64,000 nucleotides of DNA from Hevea brasiliensis (lineage: Eukaryota > Streptophyta > Magnoliopsida > Malpighiales > Euphorbiaceae), in contig NC_079505.1 in the NCBI RefSeq assembly GCF_030052815.1, positions 68,966,324 to 69,030,323 on the forward strand. The letters are read 5' to 3'. The notes below the pieces were generated by a model that saw only the letters and a program-made list of their open reading frames with translations, did no database searches and had not been told where the DNA came from. This document shows positions 49,043-60,078 of the stretch, one piece after another. Position numbers and translations under genes: made by a program. The first letter of the stretch is position 1, and the number at the start of each line of letters is the position of its first letter.

Positions 49043-50006
49043 TAATGTTAAGCTTTCCTAATCTTGGGCCACAATCTTCAAAGAACTGGGGCAATGAAAG
49101 TTTCATGGCTCTGAATGTAGTCGAGAGACTACGAGATGTGAAGCGTGATATTGTATTTTCAAAAATGAAGACTTTGTTAATGATCGCAACTTTGAGTTTG
49201 GAAGCCTAAACCAAACTAATTCTAAGCTACTTTTGTATAGGTTTAGTATGAAAATTCATGATTTATAATTATATATGAAATCTAATTTTTTTTTTCTCAT
49301 TAATATATATATATTAGAAAAATAAGGACACAAATAAGATAATCATACATTTACCAGAAAATATTACGTATTTCACACTCACATATATTTAAAAGTATTT
49401 TTATAATATTTATGTCATGATTAAAGTTTAAGATATTTTTATGAATGGGTTAATTGTATTATATATGCCACTGTATCAAGGAATCTTTATCTAGTGCAAC
49501 CATTATATATATAATTGCTTAATTATAATTATTGATTATGATGAAACTCACCACAATCAATGGTTATCATGAAATTATTATATGTATATCAATTTCATTG
49601 TATAATTTTTCCTACATCAAAAGAATAATAATAAGATTCAAACTTAAAATCTCTTAGGCTGAATGCAATCTGAATTAACCCCTTAAAATATTAATAAATA
49701 TATATATTTTAGAAGATTAATAATATATATTTACCATGTCAAAACAACAAATAAGAAAAACAAGAAAATAGTTGGACCAAGGAGTAAATAGGACGTAGTC
49801 AATTTTAGAAAATTAGCCATAGGGATTTCTTGTTAATTAACCGTAAATTACTTCCTTTTGATCCTTTCTCTTTCCAAAACCCATTTTGACACTCAAAAGT
49901 CCTTCATGCACATATTTCTTTGACCTTTTCGTATTCCCACTATGTATAATATTTCTCCTCACATAATGGCATATGTGTGCATTAACAAAGCATTACCTCT
50001 TCAAAT
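49043..50006 (+). repeat. Direct duplication, copy 1 (~0.96 kb)
   Basis: Matches 51328-52332 closely, starting taatgttaagctttcc and ending attac.tcttcaaat. Period about 2285 bp. It has no ORF and no TG...CA LTR-like organisation with PBS or PPT, so it is treated as a segmental duplication. Confidence 0.85.
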
Positions 50007-51327
50007 ATATATATATATATATATAAAGCAAACAGATTTTCTCCTGATGCTACCACATAGAATTCTAAAATAATTATATTTATGCCATATGACACTATCT
50101 AAAGTAGTCAAATTTTTTCATGTACTAAATGATAATGCCAAGTGGTAATATTAAATTGAATTTATTGCTAGTAATATTTTCTTCTTCCCATATATGCCAA
50201 TTATATTAAATTGAATTTATTGCTAACAATTTTTCCCTTACCTCATTTCTCAATTTTATTGATAGCAATTTTTTTTTCCTTATTTAATTTTTAAGTTATA
50301 ATCCAAATTTAACTTTTTACTACCTAAATGCACATAAAAAGAATCTTCAATATATCTAAATACACATATTTTCTTTTTTTATCAATAGCAAAGTTCAATT
50401 TCTTGAGTATAAGAAATTAAGAGAATAATATTCTATTATCTGTAATCCAAATTTTATAATTTGTGAATTGTAATGATTTTTCAGACTTGAAGTGAGGCAA
50501 AGAAATCATTACAGGTCATGTGTCTTCATTTGAAGGTTGTACTATAAATATATTATTAAACTAGCATAATACCCATATTATGCATAGGTAATTTATGATT
50601 TTTATTTTTTAATTTAATTTTTAATTATATTTTAAATAAAATAAATTATTACTATTAAATTAATTTTAAATTAAAATTTATCTCTTATTTAATTTAATTT
50701 GAATAAATTTTTACCTATCATAATAATAAATTTTTAATCAATTTATATTATAATTAATTAAAATATCTATTTAATTCTCTTTATACATTTATTAAGAGTA
50801 ATTTTTATGATTATTTTATTTAAAATGTAATTAAAGTACTTTATTTAAAAAATAATTTAAATTTCATAAAATTTTTATATTTTATCTCATAATTTATATA
50901 AATCGATATTTATTTTTTATAAAATATAGAAAATACATTAAATTAATGAGAAAATAATATTATTTTAAAAATATATAAATATAATATTTTTTGTTATTAA
51001 TATAATAAAAAATTATCAAATTGCCAATAATGAATTGAATTATTTAATTTCAGTAATAATGAAAATACATAATATTATTATAAATTAAAAATAACATTCT
51101 ATTATATTATTTTTAAAATTACTACATCTAAATGTAAATTTTTTTTATTAATCTTAATTTTTTTATAAAATAATTATTTGACAAAAATAGTTATCACTTT
51201 ACATAAATTTATAATATAAAATAAATACATTTCATAAAAGTTATAATTTTAAAATGTTATAATTTTTTATTATTAAAATAAATACTATAAGAACATACTA
51301 TTTTTCAAATGGCAGATTCCATGATTA

Positions 51328-52332
51328 TAATGTTAAGCTTTCCAAATCTTGGGCCACAATCTTCAAAGAACTGGGGCAATGAAAGTTTCATGGCTCTGAA
51401 TGTAGTGGAGAGACTACCGAGATGTGAAACGTGATATTGTATTTTCAAAAATGAAGACTTTGTTAATGATCACAACTTTGAGTTTGGAAGCCTAAACCAA
51501 ACTAATTCTAAGCTGCTTTTGTATAGGTTTAGTATGGAAATTCATGACTTACAATTATATATGAAATCTTTTTTTTTTTTCAATAATATATATATGTATT
51601 AGAAAAATGAGGATACAAATACGGTAGTCATATACTTACCATAAAATATTATGTCTTTTATACTCATACATTTAAAAGTATTTTTACAGTATTTATGCCA
51701 TAATTAAAATTTAAGATACTTTTATGGATGAATTAATTGTACTATATATGTCACTACATTAAAGAATCTTTATCTGATGTAACCATTGTACATATAACTG
51801 CTTAGTTATAATCATTAATCATGATGAAACTCACGTGTAACCCACTACAATTAATAGTTACTATGAAATCGTTGTACGTATATCAATTTCATTATATAAT
51901 TTTTCCTACATCAAGAGATTAATGATAAGATTCAAACTTGAAATCTCTTAGGCTAAATGAATTATTCTTAGGCTAAATGAATTATTGTCCTTGCAATTTG
52001 AATTAACCCTCTAAAATATTAATAAATGTATATATTTTATAAGATTAATAATATATATTTACTATGTCAAAACAAGAAATAAGAAAAACAAGAAAATAGT
52101 TGGACCAAGGAGTAAATAGGACGTAGTCAATTTTAGAAAATTAGCCATAGTGATTTCTTGTTAATTAACAGTAAATTACTTCCTTTTGATCCTTTCTCTT
52201 TTAAAAACCCATTTTGACACTCAAAGTTCATCATGCACATATTTTTTTGACCTTTTCATATTCCAACTGTATATAATATTTCCCCTCACATAATGGCATA
52301 TGTGTGCATTAACAAAGCATTACATCTTCAAA
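51328..52332 (+). repeat. Direct duplication, copy 2 (~1.0 kb)
   Basis: Second copy of 49043-50006. It has small substitutions and an insertion with a repeated ttaggctaaatgaatta (about 51948-51985). The 1.3 kb between the copies (50007-51327) has no third copy. Confidence 0.85.
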
Positions 52333-54647
52333 TTATATAAATAAATAATGGGCAAGCTATACTATATTCATTGATTAAAAGTGTTTTCAAATTAATTGAA
52401 TATTAATTTAATTGAATATTTATAATTTGAAATTGATCTTAAAAACCCTTATCAATTATTGATATATCTAGTTAGAACTATATAATATAAATAGTTTATC
52501 CCAAATTAATATGGCAGAGATAGAGTCCCTAAAATTTTTTTAGGGGTCAATAATATATATAAAAATTAATTTAAAAATGTTGTACATTTATTGTCTAGCA
52601 TATTATATATTTAAAAAAACTGCTATAGTAGAGTGCAATTAAATTGTAATTTTTTTATATAAATTTTATATTATCTCTAACATAATAAAAATAAAAATTA
52701 TTTTTAGAAAGGACCAACAATTAAAACAAAATGAAAAATTTTCTTCCTAAATGCTACCTATATATGTATATTTACAATGATTTTAAAAGGCTTAGAGGCC
52801 AAGGCTACCATTTGTCCCCTTGCCTCCGTTCCTGAATACGGGACAATACACTACTCTCACATCTAGACATAAATATTTGAAGTATAAAGTTTACTTGCAA
52901 ATACAACTGTAAGTGACCTAATATTAAAATAAGTATATTATGATATCATATAGAGAAAATAAATCAAGCCTAATTCTACCTAAATACTAACTCAAGAGAT
53001 TTATTCAAATTTTATATATAATACAGATATTTTATCCCAAACTAATATGAAATAATATACCCATATTATCAAGATTGATAAATTCTCTTTGTCATGGTAG
53101 TTTAGGTAAACTGAGAATATGACTTGGTCGCCAAGGGATCATGACTCCTTTGTAAGTAAGGCTTGCATATAGGGCATTGGCTTGCATCAACCCAATCAAG
53201 TATAATTAACTTCAAAAATTTTATTATTTAATTTTTCATCGTCTGAAAGGGATAGAATGAAACTTTTTCTTCGTTGTTTTTTGGTCAAATTTTGATTGCT
53301 TTATTAGTTTAAGTCTTTATTTTAAAAAATTTACATTCTGATCTTAATTAAATTTTGTGAAATAAAATAATTATATCGTTTCTTCCCATTTCTTTTTCAT
53401 GGATTCTTAGAAGGATTGGAAAAATAAGAGTACCTTTCACGTCGGAAGCTTTATATAGATATATATGACCTGGTCAGCATCTTACAGTGTGTTTTGCCTA
53501 TTTATTCAAACTCTTAGAAAATATTGTAGCTCAATATGCTGCAATCCATCTCCAATACCTAACTTTTTCTCATTTGTCATATTATTTTTATGAGCATTGT
53601 TGATTAATCTAAAGAGTATAAAATCAAGAAATTAGATCTTCAATTCATATGCATTTATAAATATGCTAAATCCAAATTAGAAGTCAAATTTTGTAAAGTT
53701 GTACCTTTTGTGAATGTGCTTTCCTAAAAGACAGGTGATATTTATATTGACCTATTTTCGCAATGCATTCAATGGTTTTATACATACATTGAATTATTAT
53801 TGGAGTTATCGTAAAAAGAATTTACTTAAATTTTAATTTATTATAAACTCAAAATATAAATATATTCGAACTTTATTCATTTTATAATAGCAGATAGATT
53901 ATTTTTCCTTTTTTTATTTTCAATGATTCTTTAAAATTCGAATGTGGTTACCGTCATATTTTTTTTATGATGAATGATCATGTTACTGAACTTAGACTTG
54001 GCTATCAAGCCAGTTGCAATTCGAATTGGCTTAAAACCCTGAAACCTCATGTTTTTAATTCTAGTTTTGGTTTTAGTTTTGGTTCTAAGTAGATCTAAAT
54101 TCAAATCAAACGGTCCATAATTTTTCTACTTTTTTTTTTTTAATTTAAAAGCAATTTGGTTAGAATCTAATTCGATTCTGGTTCATTTAAGATCCAAGTC
54201 AAATACAAGTTTGATAAGTTTCAAATCGATTTAAAGTGATCTGGTTTTGATCCGATTCCTATTCTGAACCGGCCTGGTCTAATTGTTCTCTTTCGGGCTT
54301 TTGACAGGCAAGGTTCTTCATTGCACATTTGTTGCCTGGTCTAATTTGCTGCCGTTCTTAGAAAGAAACAGGATATTACTTGGAGGTAATTAAAATCTGT
54401 TTTCAACATGTAGTTGGACTTATTAGTTTGGTTTTAATACTTGGACTAACCCATGTTGGGAATTAGTAATAAGAAGGCAATGTTTTTAGTCTCAATTTTA
54501 CGAAAACTTTTTATGATTTTCGACATATTATCTTCTTGTTAATTTTCCTTATAGGCCTACCATCAAGAGAATCCAATAATTTTTTTTTTTTAACTCAGTA
54601 ATCCTTCAAAATTAACTATTAAGGGATAAATTATTTTAATTTAATTT

Positions 54648-54790
54648 ACGTTTGTTTCATAAAAAATATTTTTTTATATTTTTTAGTGTTTAAAATTTTT
54701 AAAAAAATTAATTAATAAAAAATATTTTCTTTAATAAAAATTTATGAAAATATTTTTTATATATAAATCATTTTTCAGAAACAAACAATA
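54648..54790. repeat. Short fold-back MITE
   Basis: The left end, acgtttgtttcataaaaaat, pairs with the right end atttttcagaaacaaac. It resembles a deleted version of the family at 27335 and 40221. Confidence 0.45.
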
Positions 54791-55825
54791 CTTAATCAAT
54801 TGATATTTTTCATGAAAATTATTTTTTAAAAGCCCAACATTCAGGGTCTGGATATCCTGTCCATCCCAACATTCAGGGTCTGCCACTTCCTAGAAAAGCC
54901 CAACAACATACTGCGTCTAATTATTGAGAAGCCTTTGAACTTTGATGTTAAAAGGGTTTAGGCGATTTTGACAAGTTGACGCCTACTTACTGAGAAGCCC
55001 ATGAACTTTGATTTAGATGGATTTAATCCACACTCTCAAGCTCTAACATTCCCACATTAATTATAAGAAAAGTTTTCCCCTTAAATTTTTCTTCTTAAGA
55101 ATTCCTCCATAAAGAATTTTTCTGTTAAGAAATTTCCTCAAAACAATAGCAGTGATTTCCTAATATCTTCAGTGGAGTCATTTGATTAAACATGAAAAGC
55201 CCAAAACTCCTATCCTTGAAAATAATTCACTCCCTCCATTTTTTTTTTCTTTCTACCTCATTTCCTTATAATTAACTAGTGGTGAATTTCTTATTGAACA
55301 AGAAAAAGTTAAATATTATAAAAAATTTAAAAATTTACGTATTTTTATAATTATAATTAATTTTTTTATTACTTTTAACCTAATTTAAAATTTATTATTT
55401 ATTGTGATCTGATCAAAGATAATGAATTGAAAGCATTGATGTGGCATTTGATGTGACAAAAATATTATTTTTTTTTTTAGAAAATTTTTTACTTACACTA
55501 AGGTGTATAAACACCCAACCAATAAAAAATTATCTATTTATATTTTTAAGTGAGACCTATCGTGATTTTAACTAAAATGATAATGTATAGATAAAAATTA
55601 CTATTTCTTTTAATATATTGTTACTGACGACTAATATTTTAAAATCACTACTTAGCTGTAAAGGTAGTAAATAGATTGGGTTTGATAGATTTGAATTATT
55701 TCTAGTTGTTAATCATTTAAGTTTTGTCTTTTTTTTTTATGGTATTAGTCAAATAAAAAATTCTTAAATTTATGAATTTTAAATTAAATATTTAAAATCC
55801 AAATCTTAGAATTCAATCGGAACTT

Positions 55826-56304
55826 AGATAAATTTTAACAACCGTCCCTGAACTTATATGGTTGTAACATTATAGTTTTTCAACTTTAAAATGTAACATA
55901 AAACTTCCTAAACTTTCAAAATTTATATAGAAAATTCCTCTAATTTTCAATTATTGATTTTCCAATTAGAAACTGATGTGAGTAGCTCTCACATGATGTT
56001 TTGTTAATATTTCTCTCTCCTTATTTAAAATGTAAAATTATTCTCTCTACACGTGAAAAATTATTCTGTCTACAAAAGAAGAATGATTCAATTTACACAT
56101 GACTTGAGAAAGAAGAGAAATACTGACTAAACACCATGCTGGAACTGTCCAACTCAGTGTCTAACTGAAAAATAGGTAATTAGAGATTAAATGATTTTAC
56201 TGTGTAAAATATGAAAATTGATGAGGTTTTATGTTACATTTTCAAGTTGAGAGACTGTAATGTTACAACTAGATAAGATCATGAATGATTATTAAAATTT
56301 ATCC
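55826..56304. mobile_element. MULE-like fold-back MITE (479 bp)
   Basis: Arms of about 150 bp: the left arm contains gttgtaacattatagttttt and the right arm, reverse complemented, contains gttgtaacattacagtctct, with aatgtaacataaaac in both. It is flanked by atcggaactt at 55816-55825 and 56305-56314, a 9-10 bp duplication in the size range made by Mutator-like transposases. No ORF. Confidence 0.75.
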
Positions 56305-56822
56305 ATCGGAACTTTGTAGTTTATGAATAATTGAAGTTAAAATATTAATTTTTATTAATATTTTTCACCTCTACTTAGCCTAATTACAGATACTATTGGA
56401 GAATTTGCCACATTCTTCTCATGCTCACAGGGGGCTGTAAGCTCTTCTTCGATTTTCTTATTCAAAGGCATTGCCTGTTCTATTAATTTCTTTGCCAGAA
56501 TTAGTGTACATATATATATATATATATAGGGGATAGTGCTATAGATGAGTAGAAAAATTATGAGATTGTGTGATTCTTCTCTAATTTGTTGCTAAATGCA
56601 TGATGATCAGAGCTGAACATCTCGTAGGTAAAATTCAGGTACATAAAAATATGTATATATCTCACAGAAAGAATATCAATAACATCTCATACAATCGGAT
56701 ATATAGATACAGATGTAAATCACAGACCAATGGAAATGGCCAACACAACAAAATAATCGACCAAATGAGGAACCAAATGAATTATATATATAAATCTAGC
56801 TAGTGTGCGTATCTATCTATCT

Positions 56823-57990
56823 CTAAAACACAGCTATGAAAATGGACAAAAAGGTAATGAAGAATCCAGCAAGAACCCTCGATGGAGCTGAGCTGGCTGG
56901 AAGAGGAGAACCAGCCACAGGGCCCTCTGTCACGGGACTGCTTGTGCTGCTGCTTGATGGAGGATGGGCGATGCTAGACGTAGGTGCACTACCATGATCA
57001 GTAGTACCGCTGCTGGAGACCACCCTAATGGCTAGCTGCTGACCCAAGATGCAGTGGCGTGGATACGTGGAAGTGAAGAAATAATCCCCAGTAGAATTGA
57101 GTAAGATCTTTACAGGACTTGTAGACCAAACTTGGATGGTGCTATTTGTGTTGCAGGTCTCATAGGCTTCCTTGGTCACCAGGGCAACATCTTGTAGTCC
57201 ATCCACAAAGTTGAAAGCTGAAAAAATTAATTGAAATATATCATTGAAATAGCAAACCAAAGTGTGCCCAGAAAGTATTCTATCATTCTTTTCATTAACG
57301 ACTTCAATTACCTAGAGTGTCTTCAACGATGAAAGTCTTGTTATAGGCCCAGGTCATGTAAGCGAGTGGACCACCAGGAGGGACAAGCCAGCCCAAGCCA
57401 TCGCCAACGGTGTAGGTCACTGGTGCTCTGGGAGAGACTGGCGAAGGGGCTGCGGGTGGATGATGAGGATGAGGAGCATGATGGGGTCCAGGGGCAGTTA
57501 CATAGATGGCTAGCCTTTGGCCTAATGGGCAGTGTGCGTCCATCGTAGAGATAAAGAAGTATTCACCAGTGGTGTTTAAGGTGAAATTTGCCGGACCAGT
57601 TGTTTTCAGGGAGATGGGATTCGTTGAATTGCAGGTTAGATATGCTTCCTTTGTGACCCTGGCTACATCTTGTTGTCCAGTAGTGAAATTGAACACTAAA
57701 AGAAGAGAAAAAAAATTGAAAAAAAATAGACACAAGAAGAATAATTCACTGTTCCATTGTTTATGCAGAATTCAATCAAAAGGGTGCTGAGTTTTAGTAA
57801 TCATACAGAGAACATCACCAACTGTGAAGGTATTAATGGCTGCCCAAGTAGCATAAGCGAGGTCACCACCTGGAGGCACCAACCAGCCCAAGCCATCCCC
57901 AACAACAAGCGTCTCTGCCATAGAGCAGGGTACAAGTGAAGTCACTGCAATGGCTAAAATGGCTAAACTGATGAATGCTATTCTGGCCAT
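56823..57990 (-). CDS. Phytocyanin C: two-domain early-nodulin-like protein lacking copper ligands
   Basis: Exons 57990-57807, 57695-57312 and 57217-56823, with 111-bp and 94-bp GT-AG introns, all phase 1, give 320 aa. Domain 1 covers about residues 26-128, followed by a His/Pro-rich linker (129-153), domain 2 (154-255), a Ser/Thr/Pro tail and a hydrophobic C-terminus suggesting a GPI anchor; residues 1-25 are the signal peptide. In both domains the first copper-ligand His is Gln (70, 198) and the ligand Cys is Ser (111, 239). The second His (116, 244), the axial Gln (121, 249) and the disulfide cysteines (83/117, 211/245) remain. Loss of type-1 copper ligands defines early-nodulin-like proteins, which act at the cell surface in carbohydrate or arabinogalactan-related roles. 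Exon 2 carries the second half of domain 1 and the first half of domain 2, the pattern expected from internal duplication of an exon pair. No frameshift or stop. Confidence 0.88.
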
Positions 57991-58075
57991 GTCTAATCAA
58001 AACTGCCTGAAATTCTGTCTTCACCTTGGAGGGATTTGAGAATTGAGAGCTGAATTTTTTTTGTTAAACATGTGA

Positions 58076-58085
58076 CCTTTTATAG
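58076..58085 (-). promoter_or_regulatory. TATA box of phytocyanin C
   Basis: The minus strand reads ctataaaagg, a near-consensus plant TATA box about 85-95 bp upstream of the ATG at 57990. Confidence 0.65.
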
Positions 58086-59718
58086 ACTGATCAGAAAGCT
58101 GAAGAAACTATACCAATTGACAAATTCTTGCTGAACTAAGATTAATTATTTGTCCCTATTGCCATGGACTTGCCATTTCTTGGAAGTTCTTATCTTATGC
58201 TTGTCTTAAATTGATTGGCTAGAATAAGTGAGATCTAGAAGCCTTAAAATCAAATGGGTTTGTTAGTAACTATAAACAAATGAGTGTGATAATGATAGAA
58301 ATGAAGAATATATAACTTGCGACATAAGATTTTGTGTTTCATTGGCTTAGTGAATTTCTTGTGCAATTTTATTTTCATTTAAAGAAATTAAAATCAAAGC
58401 ACAATTGCACATTTGTCAATGCTGTATGTTGCCGCGTTTTGACAATTTCCCAATTCCTGTTACATGTATAGACGTGTAATGTTCCTTCATAAATCAATAA
58501 ATAATGGATGGTTATCACAAGCTTCAGTTATTATATACATTGATGAGATGTGATAATTTTATTAATGATTGGATTGCTATTTTATAGTAAGAAAGTTAAG
58601 ATTTTAAATTTTAATAATTTTTTAAATTAATTTATTACTTTAAAAAAATATTATAGTCGAAATTATCTACCATTTGATAAAAAGACTCATAAAAGAGAAA
58701 AAATATTTTTTATGATATGATTTTAGAATTCAAATGCTAGCTACCATATGCAATGACATAAGCATACAATTAGAGATGGTAAAGGAATTGTGTTAGGTGG
58801 GTTCAAATTATGAATTTTTTTGAATCAAAATGTTAAATTAAAAAAAAAAAGAATTTCATCCATTTAATTTTTATTAAAACTTGAATTAAATGAATGAAAT
58901 TCAAATTTTTTTAGTTTCATATAGAATCATATGAGTCATTTACTTAACTTTTAATTTGAAATATATATTTATCTTAGTCGTCAAATTGAGTATAAATTTA
59001 AACGAATTATGGATAGGTTAAAGTCCAATAAAAATATCAAATAAAAAAATTGCTACCACTACACAATTAAAATTAGCCCAATCTTAAAAAAAAAAATGTT
59101 TCCATATTAGAAAGAGAGCTTTGCTGCTTTTTTTTTTTTTTCGGAAAGTAAAAAACTTATCTATATTTGATTCATCATACACTTAAGATATAAATATTAA
59201 AAATAACAATAGAATGAATCGAAGTGAAAATCGCTTTAATTTCTTGTTTTGTTTATATTTTTATTTTAATTTATCATTACATAATATAAATTTATTTATT
59301 AAAAATAAATTATAAATTAAAATATAAATTTTGAAATAATATTAATAATACACTTAATTTTTTTTATTAAAATTATAATATTTAAATATATAAATATATA
59401 AAAATAAATTATTTTTTAATAAATAATAAGGAATTGGGGCAGGAAGACCTTCTCCCCCATTTTTGTCCTGCACAACATTTATAGGAGTCAGAGCATAATT
59501 GAAGAAAATTAATTGAATTTGAGACAGGTTAAATTGAGTTCAAAAATAATTATCATCCCTAATAAATATGTGAATTTCAACTATTTAATATGCAAATCTC
59601 TCCATACATGATATATCTTGAGTTCAGATAGGGGAAGTCTACGCTAAAACCATTGTCAAAATAGAAATATTTGGGTCTGCGACTAAAAATCTCTTTCCGT
59701 GACTTTAATCTTGCCTTT
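58086..59718. other. Upstream region of phytocyanin C, AT-rich intergenic
   Basis: No gene seen. AT-rich, with homopolymer tracts near 58840, 59090 and 59130. Confidence 0.55.
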
Positions 59719-60078
59719 TGTCACTACCTGATTCTACGGGCTAGACCAGCACTACGACTTGGACTGGTATAAAGCCTCCGAGATCCATAGTAAGCCTCAC
59801 TGTTCCCAAACCCATAACCAGGACCAAAATTAAGGCTCAATATGCTAATAAAATAAAATAAAATATTATAAATTTATTTAGACCAACCCAACCCAATAAC
59901 TATCAGAAAAGCAAAATTAGAGGAGCCTAACTTAACCCTGATACCCATTACGTGCAAACTTTTTAATATCATAAAATTTTCATTAAAATATAATGTATTC
60001 ATAAACCAATGCCATAGTGGAGTTCTAGTTATTAAAAAAATAAATAAATACAATAAACTATTAACTAAAAAGTACAAC
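59719..60078 (+). mobile_element. Diverged 5' fragment of the solo-LTR family
   Basis: It begins tgtcactacctg and keeps the order of landmark words seen at 24589 and 41054: gggc.aga.c.gcacta, ctgg, taaagcc.ccgag, atagtaagcct.act. It is much more diverged than the other two copies and is cut at 60078 by the second Athila element. Confidence 0.7.

Larger units (their letters stand above)
48781..56822. other. Intergenic region between phytocyanins B and C
   Basis: About 8 kb with no recognised gene. It holds a ~1-kb direct duplication, fold-back MITEs, a local repeat of ttaaattgaatttattgcta (near 50151 and 50209), and the repeated phrase ccaacattcagggtctg (near 54834 and 54866). The rest is AT-rich. 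Confidence 0.6.

Noticed and set aside
49043..52332. Direct repeats as LTRs of a 3.3-kb element
   Set aside because: The repeats lack a PBS after the first copy and a polypurine tract before the second, their ends are not a convincing TG...CA pair with a 5-bp TSD, and no gag or pol is found between them.
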